Source: Trichuris trichiura
Taxonomy: Eukaryota; Nematoda; Enoplea; Trichinellida; Trichuridae
Reading direction: 5' to 3'
DNA length: 64,000 nucleotides
Assembly: GCA_037903355.1 (NCBI GenBank)
Contig: JBAJFE010000016.1
Coordinates: forward strand, 620,001 to 684,000
Positions 42,641 through 58,284 of this stretch are shown here, in pieces. The stretch's first letter is position 1. The number at the start of each line of letters is the position of its first letter. Below the pieces are notes generated by a model, which saw only the letters and a list, made by a program, of their open reading frames with translations, ran no database searches and was not told the DNA's origin. Both the position numbers and the translations under genes were made by a program.

Positions 42641-43208
42641 TTCGTTTGCACGGACGCGCTAGTTTATTTTTAAAGTTCAAATTTATCTAAGCGTCGCTTT
42701 CAGGACCAATGACGTCTCTTCTTTGGCGTCTGTACACGAGTCATCTTCAATATGGACGCTGAAAAAGGGACGCGGACGCTTTTGAAAGCGACGCTTAGTA
42801 AAGTTTGAATTTTCGAAAGAAGCCGATGGACCAATAAAAATGAAGGACGACGTAGTCATTATGCAAATTTTAGCTTTTTCTTCAATATGGACGCTGAAAA
42901 AGGGACGCGGACGCTTTCGAAAGCGACGCTTAGTAAAGTTTAAATTTTCGAAAGAAGCCGATGGACCAATAAAAATCAAGGACGACGTTGTCGTTATGCA
43001 AATTTTAGCTTTTTCAAAATAGCGTTATTTTCGTCTGTCGTGAAGATAAGCTGACTTGTTTTCATCATACTTTCATGCAGCTCAGCGTTCGATAAGTTAG
43101 ACAAGTCGGCTCGCAGAACAACAGTCTAAACATAAATCAGAAAAATTTTAAAAGCCAATAACAATTCACTCAACGTCCAAAATGTCACACTGCAGCGCTT
43201 AAACTTTT
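42641..43208 (-). repeat. Right inverted terminal arm of the foldback-type element
   Basis: Reverse-complement counterpart of 39530-39945. Without one copy of the internal 135-bp duplication its length would be about 433 bp, close to the left arm. Confidence 0.7.
42745..43014 (+). repeat. 135-bp tandem duplication (two copies)
   Basis: Copies 42745-42879 and 42880-43014 are nearly identical, with a handful of substitutions. Each starts at CTTCAATATGGACG and ends in a GCAAATTTTAGC tract. The high similarity makes this younger than the inverted arms that contain it. Confidence 0.9.
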
Positions 43209-45282
43209 CAAAGGCGCTTAATTTACGAAACAACCGTCAACTGTTTCCAAGCGGCCGAACACAGCCGCTGCTCTGCGTGTTCAGCAAGCAAAGCGTGTTT
43301 TCGCTATCTTTGACTTAAAAAAAGTTCCCTTCACAAAAGGCAATTAGTTCTCCATACTATAGCTAATATTATCCGCGGTAGACATATACAAAGAAGAATA
43401 AGAAAAAAGACGTAAAACAGTAACAGAATAACAAATGCATTCGAAGTGATCGACGGAGAACAACAAAATACTTTACCCCTTTAAGCAAATGAGCCAACCA
43501 AGCGACATAATGGAAAAAAATAAAAGGTATACTGGTTCAACGTGCTTCTACGTTTTACGTGTTACTTATGTAAACCAATGTTCTACTACGCAGACGCCAA
43601 CTAGTAAACACTTGGTATGTTTGGTTTTTAAAGAAAATAATGCCACTACTAATAGCGCAACCATTGGTTTATCGCTACGATATGTCAGAAGTAGAGAAAA
43701 TGCCTAAGGAAAACTGTTTAATGGAATCTATTTGGCTTAACAGACATTCTTAGCTAATCGCTCCATTTAAATTTTCTACTGACTCCCAATGGTCAACAAT
43801 TCGTAGATGCAAACTGGAAACTTGAAACGCGACGAATAAAATAGCTCGCCAAAGGCGAACACTATAATTTTTAAAACTGGATGTTTCAGTTTTTTTAAAA
43901 AATTGTTATTCATGGCTGGAGTGAAAAAATTATATGATAAAAAAGCTCCTAATTAGCATACGCATCGTAAGGACGCCAATTATTTCGAACTCGATTTATT
44001 CAACGTGTTGTGCTGGATTTCAAACGAGAAGGGCTTGCTGCTTTTGTTGGAATACGATGGAGATAAACTTCGTTACCTTAGATACATAACTGAAGACTGC
44101 TGCTATAGGGGGAAAAAAATTAGGCGCTTACGCTGTTACGCTTTCAAAACTGCTCAACGGACCACCTTCGTCGTAGTACAGGAAAACAACAAACCCGAAA
44201 CGAAGTTTAAAAACGAAAACATTTGACGCTTTAATCAGCTGCATTCGGTTTTGTTGGGAACGACTTTATCAGTTGATTTGTACGTGCGTGCTAAAATAAG
44301 TTGCACCATCAACGCTGCCTGCACCTTGCCGTCTTGCATGATCAGTTTCAATTTCTAGACGCACGCTCTTTCGAGCGATATATCTTCTTCCTCAGTGAGA
44401 GCAGTCAGTTATTTTGCTCCTCAAAATAAATGTACGAAATAAATTTAGCCCAGATGACACCCCATACGTTAATAACTGCTTTGATGCAAGTCGTTGGCAC
44501 CTAAACGCTCACTGCAAAGAAGGTCCGTATTTTACCAAAGCGAGATCAACCTATTCGCAAAGTACTCAGCAACAAGTTCGTCAATTATTTATAAAACGAG
44601 AACAGAGGGAATAGAGTTACGCGTAGCTGCTTGAAATGATAACGGAGCATACTCGAATAACAACAACGACTTTTGGAGAAACAGATTAATTAATTTACCG
44701 CCTTTCGCTTATCGGCACTTACGCAATCATTTCATCTTATTTGCTACTTCCCAATGCTTCTAAGAAACTATGCCGCAAAAAAGACAATATCATAAATAAC
44801 CTAGGAAGGAAATAATCTAAAAAGGCCATTTCCATCCTTGCAACTTAAGCTGAGGTATTCTAATTATTTTGGCAGATAAGCTTAAGGATTTGAGATTTTT
44901 TTCTGAAGTCACCGGCAAACTTTACTCAATTTTTGTCAGGCATATATAATAGGACAAATATAGAGTCGGAAAATTCAAAGCTTTCCAACCGCGTCTGAAC
45001 TGTCGTCAGCGTACGCTGTCCGATAAGGTGGACGAACAAATCCATCATTTTTATCAATAATATGCAAATTTTTACGGATTCGCTTACTTGTCGCGGCAGG
45101 TTGAAGCTTTAAACGAAAATGTGCATATAAAAGAATCGAAGCACGCGACCGCTCAATTCAAATTGCAATCGTGGAGGGGCGGAATTGACCAAACGGAGTC
45201 GCAAAAGAATGAACTATTGGCCATTTCAAAAAATCGTATGGCGTATTGTTTACCAGTTCGACAACCTTCCCTCAAATTGCAT

Positions 45283-45505
45283 AATTTCATAACTGTATAC
45301 GGTAGTGTTCGACCCGTAAGGAATTGTAATTGTCTATTGAAAATTAGCGCCGCTTTAGTAGGGCTGCTCTTGCCGTCGTCAGCGCTGATTAAAATCTTAA
45401 TCACTGCTGACAAAGGGAATAGCGGCTTTCCGGACGCAACGCTAACTTTCAATAAACAATTACAATTCCTTACGGGACGTACGCTCCGTATGCAATTATG
45501 AAATT
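45283..45505. mobile_element. 223-bp foldback MITE
   Basis: An almost complete inverted repeat centred near 45394. The left arm opens with AATTTCATAACTGTATACGG and the reverse complement of the right end reads AATTTCATAATTGCATACGG. Both arms then share CCCGTAAGGAATTGTAATTG. Because the halves mirror each other, similar open frames appear on both strands; they are by-products rather than genes. No clear target-site duplication was identified. Confidence 0.85.
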
Positions 45506-48500
45506 TTACATACTCGCAAAAAAGGGCTTCACTTTCAATGCACTTCGAATTGCGGACGTAATTTCGAAGTTGCCACTGAAACTTGAACATAATCGCCAAC
45601 TGATTCGATTACTCAACCGACAATATCACGGCGGGAACTGGGCTTACTCATTATGCCAATAGCATACAATGTGGCAGCAATGGACCAAAGCTTTTTTTGA
45701 ATGCATCAACTTTTATACTATTAAAATCGGACATGATTGAACTATTATTCAATTTGAAATAGATCGATTTTTCAGCAAATCCGTACAACTTACTTGAGCA
45801 TCAAATGAACGAAAGACGCCTGAGGAGAGTGAAACAGCAAAGGAAAATAGGCACTTTCAACAACAGCTACATTTTAAGCGGCAGAGAGTGACGTTCACGT
45901 CAATTCGCCTTAGATTATTCTAACTATTTGAAAACATGTCTCCCCGCCATTATTTGCTAACACCTTAGAAGGGCGCTTTTAAACGAGCAGCTTTTTAGGG
46001 GCAAAACAAAATCAATTCAACAAGTCGAAAAAATCCTTCCCGAAACTAACACGTTCGCTTGCTTGCCAGTGGAGACGCTTTCGCGAAAGTGCACGATTTA
46101 AAATGGCATTAAAATTTGCATAATTCAAACTTCCCCATTTAAATTCAACTGATCGCGTCGCTTTCTCGGCTAAAGCATTTAGTATACTGTACAAAAATGT
46201 TTACGCGCATTTCGGCCCACTTCCATTTACGACTGCTTAAAACAAAGAACACAGGAAAAGTTGCATATTTTCAGCTTGCTGAGAGCGGAAAGAATTGGCT
46301 TAAAAAACGAATACAAAAAACTCGTCGTCTTCGAGGAGACACTCACCTCAGCAATGATTACCGTGCGACAAGAACGAGAAAGAGCGTTCGACTGTTCGCC
46401 ATTCCCGAAATTAAAGTATTAATGCTGCACGCATACGTTGCCAGCACCGCGCGCGGCGCATGCAATGGAGAGTTGCATTACGTTTAACTGAATATGGCAG
46501 AATTACTACCGTCAACGTCAACAGTGTCTTATGAGATCCTTACTCTGGCGTACATTGAATAACAAGTAGTAGTGGTGATCGCGTGAATCACAATAGGGGG
46601 CGATGCTGTTGTTAGTCAACGAGATGAGACCAACGTAATTAATCTGAAGCCGCAGAGATGATGATGTGATGATGACCTTAGCAAACGGAACAACATTTCA
46701 TCATTTTCCTACTTTTTACTTGACCAGTCAAACTTTGCAGCGGACAATGATGGAGCGAAGATTTTTCTTTTTAACGAGCGGACATGGAGACTCTTTTAAC
46801 CGCCGTTGGACAAACACGAAAATTTTGCTCCCTTAGTAATTAAAACAATCAATATATCTTCCGCGGTTCTACATAAGCGCTATGGGATAGTAGCACACGA
46901 AAGGATTGATTTTGTCTTACACTATTCGCTACTCATCCGCTTCATCCGAGTAACCGTGAAGGCGGATAGTCGGGTAAACGAAGCGGCTTCTTGCTGCTAC
47001 CTCTTTGTCTCATTTCTTCATATCCTGAGGCGTATAAGCTCAATGGACAAAGCGCGCAAAGTACTCAAACGAAAAATCATTATTCAACGAAATTTCACGG
47101 CTAAAATGTCGTTATTATTATTATTCTTGCTTTAAAAAGTGGTGACAATGACGTCACTTTATCGTTTAAAAGAAAACTGCGTTATCTTATCTCCCTCTAC
47201 GGCGTCACTTCGCTAAGCGAGCAAGATAAGATAAGCGGAAAGCGTTACCCTTACATTAGACGGTTATTGAAAGCGTCGCTTTAGCGCGCAGGAAATTTGA
47301 TATATCAATAAAAACAAGTAAGAACGCGGAATATTTCAACTTCACTCGAACAGTACGTATGCAAATTTTTGAAATGGCAAATTCGCAATTTCTTTAAATC
47401 TGCTCGCTAAGAAAGTTGTACTCTTTTAAAATGAGCTGCCAATTACGCGAGTTACTTTTTTTAAATGGTACTCTCGCTCTTACCTGTACGTTGGACGTGG
47501 CGGTTGTCGATCAGCAGAGCCGCTCCCGCCTTACGGCGCGTTCGCAAATGGACAACTATGGGAACTGAAAAGAGCGAAACGTCACTGACGAATAAGGCAA
47601 TAACTGAAAGGCAAAAAAAAGTACTCACTCAAACCGTTGTGTCTCTTAATTTGCATATGGACACTTTGCGGACGTTACAGGCGCGCGACTTCAAGTAGCC
47701 ATCTCCTACGATGTGGCGTACAATTCACGCGACCTTGGAAAGCTACAGTTCGCGTCCAAAAAATTAATCATCGTAAACAAGCCATGTCGCTAATCAAAGA
47801 AACATCATTCTGCTTAGAATACGTTCGGATGAAGCCTACACTCAGTATTCGACCTTGCGACTTCCGTGCAACGATATTTAAAAGCCTTACATGCAGTTAA
47901 GCCTAACAAACGTAAGTCGATAAAGTGGAAACTCTTTTAGGTCGTGTAAAGAGGTGTTCTAAGTGACACCGCGTAAATCAATTGAAAAACAGCTGTCTTA
48001 TTAGAAAGCAATAACAACAGTTTACGTGGACACTATAAGCCGTATTCAATTTTCGAAAGGACAGCACGAGTTACTTTAAAATGCTTCGCGACCTTTCGCT
48101 GTAACGAACAGAAACTTCGCTAGAGCCGCTGTAAGTTCTTTATAACAACCTGTCAGGATTTCAAGCTATAGAAAAATGCCAAAAAAGAAATCAATTAATT
48201 TCCTGCTTAAAAACAAGCCGCACGTTGAATTCGCGCCAAATTTTGTAAAGCAAGCAGACGCGCGGCGCCGACTAATTAAATTGAAATAATAGAAAACAAG
48301 TTTTGTTGCCGAAAATACGGTAAGCTATTAATAGAATACAAACAGCTAGCAAATGAATGGAAAAAACCGAACAATACAGATAATAAATATAATTTGGTAT
48401 TTGCGATCAAACGTTTGTTTTCTGTTTTTTTTTTAAAAAATGTATTTCATCGCGTTATACTATTCAGGCAGCACTACGGCCAAACAAGTGGCTTCATTAT

Positions 48501-48525
48501 GCCATACTGTGCTCTTCTTCGCAGT

Positions 48526-53024
<4,499 letters not shown>

Positions 53025-53292
53025 ACCGAGCAAACTAACAGCGCAACGAGTAAAACCGTATCCGTTCAAAATAAACGTACAAATATACAGTATACAGATC
53101 TGCAGGTTAATCGTACCAAAATCCCAACTTCTGTTCGCAACTCATTTCGAAAAGCAGGAAACGATCTTGCTAATAGGCGTTTTTCAGAAATGTTTTTTGG
53201 ATGCTGAAAAGTTAAAAATTGCAATTAGTTTTGCATAGGAATCACACATGAGTTTTGAAAACTGGTTGGCTGTGGGCATGAAAGGAAGCCTT

Positions 53293-54494
53293 CAGGCAAA
53301 AGCTGTTAGCAATTGTTAAAAAAACAACGAAAACCTACGACAAAATACCGAAAACGAAGAAGCTTTGGGGCTGTAAACCACCATTTTTTCCATTATGATC
53401 TCTGCGTTACCTGGAACGATTAAGACCTGAACATGCGTACAGTTAACACTAATTATATTCTAATTTTGTCAAAATTAATTTTCTGCCCAAGTACGCCAAT
53501 TAATAAGCTATTTGGAGAAGTTCTACTGCGTGAGCCATTGACGGTACATTAAAACTATTACAAGCAAGTAACTTGAATTTTAGAAAAACCAATACTCTTA
53601 GGACGCAAACATTTGCATAAATAAGCGCAAATTATTTTGTGCTTAGGCCAGTCACGCGACCGCTTATTTGGGTGTATGGTAAGAACCTTATTACTACTTT
53701 ATAACTTTTAAAGTGAAATCTTCATAATTCTCTATTGCAAACACTTGTTCAGCTTAAAAACCTCTTTTTAGAAGATACAGATACTGTCTGGCAAAAGGGC
53801 AAAACCTGCGTTTGCAGAAATTATTATTTGGGGCTTTGTTTATGACCTTTCAGCTTTCTCGTGCCTCGTCCCCATGACAAAGTTTGTCTTTCGTTTGTGA
53901 TATAACTGAATTTTCAAACAATTAGTGCTTTTAAACTCCCGCAGTCGCCTTGAAGACCAATTCTCCCAATATGGAATAAGGGTACAATGTGAAAAATTGT
54001 GCATTCTTTATTGAATGCTATCGTCAGCTAACCAACTACTGATTGAGCCTATTGACAATCAGCTTATATGAAATCATTACTGCTTCTTTCTGACGTTTCC
54101 AGCCGTCGTACTGTAGCTACCCAGTATCCTTGAGAAATGCAAGTTCTATGTGACGTCATTAAAGCTTTGCATTGGCTATTTGAGCGCACTTCACACTTAT
54201 TGCATATTACAGTGAGGTGTCTGTAGCATCCTTGCTACCTACTGGTTCCATTGACATAGGGAAAGCAAGTTTATTCGCCAAAAAGAGTATAAGCAAGCGC
54301 CTCACAAAAGGAAGATAACTGGGCTGACTGGTACTGTAAGCTAAGCAATGCTTTTCATCGGCGGAACTCGTACATACCATCTAAATGCACCTCATTTTTG
54401 GATTTGGCTTCACGCTAGTCGCTTTCTATATAAATTGTAATATAATCTACGAGAGGGGCTGCCGCGAATGATAAACAAGTTAATAATCAGCATC
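53293..54494. repeat. 1.2 kb direct repeat, left copy
   Basis: 1202 bp matching 58285-59693 along its whole length with substantial divergence, estimated by eye at 15-20%. It begins at CAGGCAAAA and ends at AATAATCAGCAT. It flanks the retroelement cluster on the left. No coding capacity is visible. The ends are not TG...CA, so it is not an obvious LTR, although long LTRs of an older element remain possible. Confidence 0.85.
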
Positions 54495-54498
54495 AGCA

Positions 54499-54806
54499 TC
54501 AAAAGTGCTGAAACAGCGCTGCAGTCAGGTGCCGGATATGATTCGAGCTTGGAAACCGCGAAAATTCTACCGACTTGAAAGCAGTACCATTATCCGTGAC
54601 TAAGCAGTCCGCAAGACCATCAGTTCCAAACAACTCTCTTAGAACTTCGATTGCTGCTCGTGATGATGCCGACGGGACAATGCGTACTTCTAACCATTTA
54701 GAGAACGCGTCGACAAGTAAAAAGAAATTTTTTCCACGAAAAGGGCCGAAAAAATCTGCATGCAAGCGTGACCATGGTTCCTTCGCTTCTGGCCGGGTCT
54801 TTTCTT
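54499..54806 (-). pseudogene. LTR-retrotransposon integrase core fragment (element A)
   Basis: Ty3/Gypsy-type integrase: EPWSRLHADFFGPFRGK holds the first catalytic Asp and VTDNGTAF the second. The reading frame breaks off before the third (Glu) position and before the C-terminal domain. The fragment abuts the left 1.2 kb direct repeat, so the 3' end of the element and its 3' LTR are missing. It is inactive as it stands. Confidence 0.85.
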
Positions 54807-54886
54807 AATTCTTGACATTAAACAGGCCCTGTTTGGGCAGTTACTTCGGTTGGAATCCAAGGGGAAGTTGAATCGTAACTTCTTAT

Positions 54887-55330
54887 TCACACAGGATCTC
54901 CTGCTTCTGAAAAGACATCCTGGAACTCCCTGAGCACGTCCGTAACGGTACAGCTCTCCGTAACCTGGCTGACCCGTGAGATGCTCAGTCCAAGTGATGG
55001 AAACCATTCTAGTCGCAGTATGCCTTCACGATTGCCCTTGCTGACTAGTAGTCCGAGTGCTCCATGATTATGCTTGAAAGTCACGTTAACCTTGCAGAAT
55101 CCCAGTACGTTTATGGGATTTCTCTGGTAGTAAAGGAGCTGTATGTGACCCTTCGTTATGGCTAGTCCACGGCTTGGCCATAATCTCTTATCGGTGTTCG
55201 AAGAAGTAAGCGAGAAGTTGAACCCTCCTGAGTCGACTTCCATCGTCAGCGGCTGTCTTTCGACGTTGACGGTGACTCTTATCTTCTTCGGGGTGTCGGT
55301 AGAAGGAAGTATGTTGTAGATGTGGCTCTC
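54887..55330 (-). pseudogene. Aspartic protease region of the element A pol
   Basis: Contains the retroviral-type protease active site MEVDSGG, followed by a conserved stretch leading to LREFQDVFSEAGDP, which normally opens the reverse transcriptase domain. Here the RT and RNase H domains are absent and integrase follows within about 100 bp. This is a large internal deletion. Confidence 0.75.
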
Positions 55331-55404
55331 CGTGTATACTTCCTGTTCTTCGACTTGGTGAGCAGATGACCCTTTCTTGACCGGCACCTGCTGTGGTTTC
55401 TGTT

Positions 55405-56048
55405 GACCTGAATTCTGACTTCTTGGCGATGTGTCTTTTCTTGTGGCAGAAGTGGCATTCACAGTCTTTGAACTTACAGTCTTCACGTCTGTGCTGACGT
55501 CCACAACCGGCGCAAGTGTTTTTGGACTGTTGCTTTGTCCATGACGTCTGAAAAAGGATCCGATGAGGAAATGGTTCCTGTGGAGGTGTTCTGCGCTTGA
55601 ACTTCCTCGGCCTGGTCAGTAGCTGCTTCGTCTGCTAAGGCCCTCTTGAATGCTTCGTCGAAAGTGAGCGAAGTTTCAGCCAAAAGTCTCCGCTGGATAG
55701 CATCATCCCGGAGGCGCTCAGTGAGCGTCACCCCAAACTTACAATCTTCAGCCAGCTGTCTCAGGTCCGTAACATAGGCGCTGATGGTTTCATCTGCTCG
55801 CTGCTTTCTCTTGTGGAAGAGGAATCGGCTGTAGATCAGTGACGTCTGCGATTTAGGAATTGCAGGAGAGATGATTGACCGAAAGATTGCGTAAGCTTCT
55901 TTCCAATCACTGTCAGTAGAGTGGCTCTCTTCCTGAGCTCTTTAGTGATATTATTGGTTTCCCAATAACATTCCAGTTGTTCAGCGTAGGCTTCCCAAGA
56001 ATTTGGATTCTTGGTGTCAAAAACAGCTATGCTGCCTATAGTCGCCAT
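55405..56048 (-). pseudogene. Frame-broken gag of element A with CCHC zinc knuckles
   Basis: The gag starts at ATG 56048 with a FDTKNPNSWEAYAEQL capsid-like N-terminus. It then continues in shifted frames through DEAFKRALADEAATDQ. Two zinc knuckles are readable near 55410-55515. The first is C-x2-C-x3-H-x4-C. The second is C-x2-C-x4-H-x4 with the final Cys changed to Ser. The arrangement of two knuckles in this spacing is typical of mag-lineage Gypsy gags. At least two frameshifts show that it is dead. Confidence 0.75.
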
Positions 56049-56124
56049 GCTAGCCTGATTGAACTGATGGGGTTGAAAGAGTTGTAGGTTGTCAGTGATG
56101 CTAACGTCTCCGCTGCTATCAGGA

Positions 56125-56141
56125 CTTCACCCTCGTCGCCA
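56125..56141 (-). other. Primer-binding site of element A (tRNA-Ser type)
   Basis: Reads TGGCGACGAGGGTGAAG on the minus strand. This complements the usual 3' end of tRNA-Ser, as used by mag-type Gypsy elements. It follows the LTR after one spacer base and precedes gag by about 75 nt. Confidence 0.75.
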
Positions 56142-56142
56142 A

Positions 56143-56360
56143 TGTCGCGTTTTAGCTTAACTGCTGACAACACACTCTGAGACATACTAATAACCGTTTA
56201 TTGGGTATTAGATATCACGTAGTGTACAAACGTTGGAGACTAGAAAACACAGACAGAGACTGCCAGACGGCATGAACAGTCTCCATAAATACCTACAAGG
56301 AGAGGTGAGTGGGTCAGCTGTTTCACACGATTAACAGAAACCGACTCAGTCATGCAAACA
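56143..56360 (-). mobile_element. 5' LTR of element A (outer boundary tentative)
   Basis: The inner end (GCGACA on the minus strand) is fixed by the adjacent primer-binding site. The outer end is placed at TGTTTGCATG, which gives TG...CA termini and 218 bp. It contains AATAAACGG as a polyadenylation signal. The outer boundary is inferred because no second LTR is left for comparison. Confidence 0.55.
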
Positions 56361-56394
56361 GGATTAAGGGAGCGGTCATGACCGCCGGTTGCAT

Positions 56395-57280
56395 TCATGT
56401 GCGTAAGGAATTTATGCAGGTGTGCAGTGATGATGCTAATGTGCGTGCCAGGAAATAAGGCGGTGGCATCTTCAAATACACAACAGTGATATCATCAGAC
56501 AGCGGCAAACGTGATGCCATTAAAAAATCAGCTTCCATTGTCATTGACAGACGATCATAGTATGAAAGACAGGAATCTTCCACCCGTGGCTCATTTCTTC
56601 CTGCATCATCTTCACACTCTTTTACTCTTGGTCTCCTCTCATTCAGTCCACTGCTTTGGCTCATTGATTTCGAGTGTTCGATACAGTAGTCCTTTGATCT
56701 GTTTACATGATCATTCGTCGTACAATGTCGGCGTAAATTAGCAGAGGATGAATATCGTTTGTGGCACGTATAGCACCACGGTGTGTACTCACTCACGTTG
56801 CCGTAAGAAAAGTAATATCGTCAGTAATATCGTCAGACAGCGGCAAACGTGATGCCATTAAAAAATCGGCGTCCACTATCAATGACACTATGACGACCAA
56901 GGACGCCTCCACTGTCTTTACTATGATGATCTGTCGGTGATATCATCATAGCATGAAAGAGACGAGTTATCCTCCTGTGCCTCACTTCTTCCTGCATCTT
57001 TTTCACAGTCTTTTTCTCTTGGTCTCATCTCATTCAGTCCACTGCTTTGACCCATTGATTCCGAGTGTTCAATACAGTAGTCCTTTGATCTGTTTACGTG
57101 ATCACTCGTCGTACAATGTCGCCGTAAATTAGCAGAGGATGAATATCGTTTGTGGCACGTATAGCACCACGGTGTGTACTCACTCACGTTGCAGTAGGAA
57201 AAGTAATATCGTCAGTAATATCATCAGATAACGGCAAACGTGATGCCATTAAAAAATTGGCGTCCATTGTCAATGGCGAC
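56395..57280 (-). repeat. Tandem C2H2 zinc-finger units downstream of gag B
   Basis: Two full units and a partial third begin at 56489, 56827 and 57218, so the periods are about 338 and 391 bp. Units 1 and 2 each encode one C2H2 finger, WCYTCHKRYSSSANLRRHC (C-x2-C-x12-H-x5-H), followed by a second Cys/His cluster (DYCIEH) and an acidic tail. All units share ANFLMASRLPLSDDI or a close variant. In the third unit this forms the end of the gag B open frame. The finger frame lies just past the gag stop in another frame. It could be a captured host exon or an extra domain of this retroelement. Confidence 0.6.
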
Positions 57281-58103
57281 TTGTTCTGCTTGGCAGAAGG
57301 GCGCATCATCTCATTCCGATGGGCCCTTTTTGCTCCATGGCTATCTTCGTTCGACAGCTTCTTCGCTCTACAAACACGCTGCAAGTGCTCTATTTTCTTG
57401 CAATAATTGCAAGTGGCGCTTGTGAAACAACACGTATCCGGTGGCGAATGCTGTCCGCCCCATCGATGATGACACGATCTGCGCTGCGGCGCAATATTTT
57501 CCAACGACCGATGATGCCATCTATCCTGCGCGATGCTTTCACTGTTGTTATTACCAGCGAGACGCTTAATATCGTATGATTCACCCGACGCTGTGGGTGC
57601 TCGCATTTCCATGACGTGGGCGACTGCTGCTTCTGCCGAGACGGCCCGATCGATAGCGATAGCGAGCGTAAGATCCTTAAGGCTCAACAGTTGCTTCCGC
57701 AACATTTCGTCTCGCAGACCCTACATTAGTTGATCTCTTAACCGAGACTCCAATGTCTCCCCAAGATTACAATGTCTGGCGAGTCGGCGCAATTCAGCGA
57801 CATAATTCGCGATTCCTTCCTCCTTTAGTTGGAAACGGCGTTGGAATTGAAAACGGCAATAAATTTTCGACGGCCAGCAACTTCATTACCTCTGCGAAGG
57901 ACATGCTTGCTGGCGTTTGAGGAGCAGTGACCTTATAACGGTGTACGTTTTTCGTCCAGACACGCTGCACAATATTGCCAGCTTTTTTTGTGCGTCCCGT
58001 ATGCCATGTGGTGCAAAATGAAATTCGAATCGTTCGGCGTATATTCCTGCCAACCTGCCGGGTTTGCGACGTCGAATTCTTCCAGGTAGCTCACGTAATT
58101 CAT
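57184..58103 (-). pseudogene. Frame-broken gag of element B
   Basis: Gypsy mag-type gag. ATG 58103 opens FDVANPAGWQEY; a frameshift then leads to AERFEFHFAPHGIRDAQ and LCSVSGRKTYTVIRSL, a classic gag capsid motif. Another break follows before a 57184-57705 frame ending in a zinc knuckle (C-NY-C-KKIE-H-LQRV-C). A preceding knuckle is degenerate. No protease, RT or integrase of this element is visible. Confidence 0.75.
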
Positions 58104-58160
58104 TGTTCAAGTTAAGTTCACGAAATTAAACACAAGGTGAACATACTGAGCCGACTTTGA

Positions 58161-58174
58161 GAGCCTCGTCGCCA
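58161..58174 (-). other. Primer-binding site of element B (tRNA-Ser type)
   Basis: TGGCGACGAGGCTC on the minus strand, one base inside the LTR end. It has the same first ten bases as the site of element A. Confidence 0.7.
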
Positions 58175-58175
58175 C

Positions 58176-58284
58176 TGTCACGTACGCGTCAGTCCTTTAC
58201 TTCGCAAGCGAAAATTCACTCTCTAAGTGGTACGGTAACAAGATCAGCAGGCAAAGTATACAGTAAGCAAGCACGGATGTAACA
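58176..58284 (-). mobile_element. Short 5' LTR of element B
   Basis: 109 bp with TGTTACATCC at the outer end and GTACGTGACA at the inner end, next to the primer-binding site. It is short for an LTR, but both termini fit TGT...ACA. Its outer end coincides exactly with the start of the right 1.2 kb direct repeat. Confidence 0.6.

Larger units (their letters stand above)
39530..43208. mobile_element. 3.7 kb foldback-type element with about 420 bp terminal inverted repeats
   Basis: The block 39530-39945 reappears in reverse orientation as 42641-43208. Matching landmarks run in opposite order. One is the AAACGC/GCGTTT-type outer part near the ACGTTGGAC motif. Another is a TCAGCTTAT tract, followed by a GCTAAAATTTGCATAA tract. 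The last is an inner TACAGACGCCAAAGAAGAGAC tract. The right arm is longer because of a 135-bp tandem duplication. Each arm is itself partly self-complementary. The 2.7 kb interior has no recognisable transposase, so the element looks non-autonomous or dead. Target-site duplications were not found. Confidence 0.7.

Noticed and set aside
45088..45599. Overlapping open frames of 137 and 148 codons on opposite strands
   Set aside because: The matching peptides on both strands come from the foldback MITE at 45283-45505, not from genes.
57152..57733. Overlapping + strand open frames
   Set aside because: They are antisense to the element B gag and carry no domain.
54499..58110. Search for reverse transcriptase motifs (YxDD) in the retroelement cluster
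   Set aside because: None were found in the frames examined; the region passes directly from protease to integrase in element A and stops after gag in element B.
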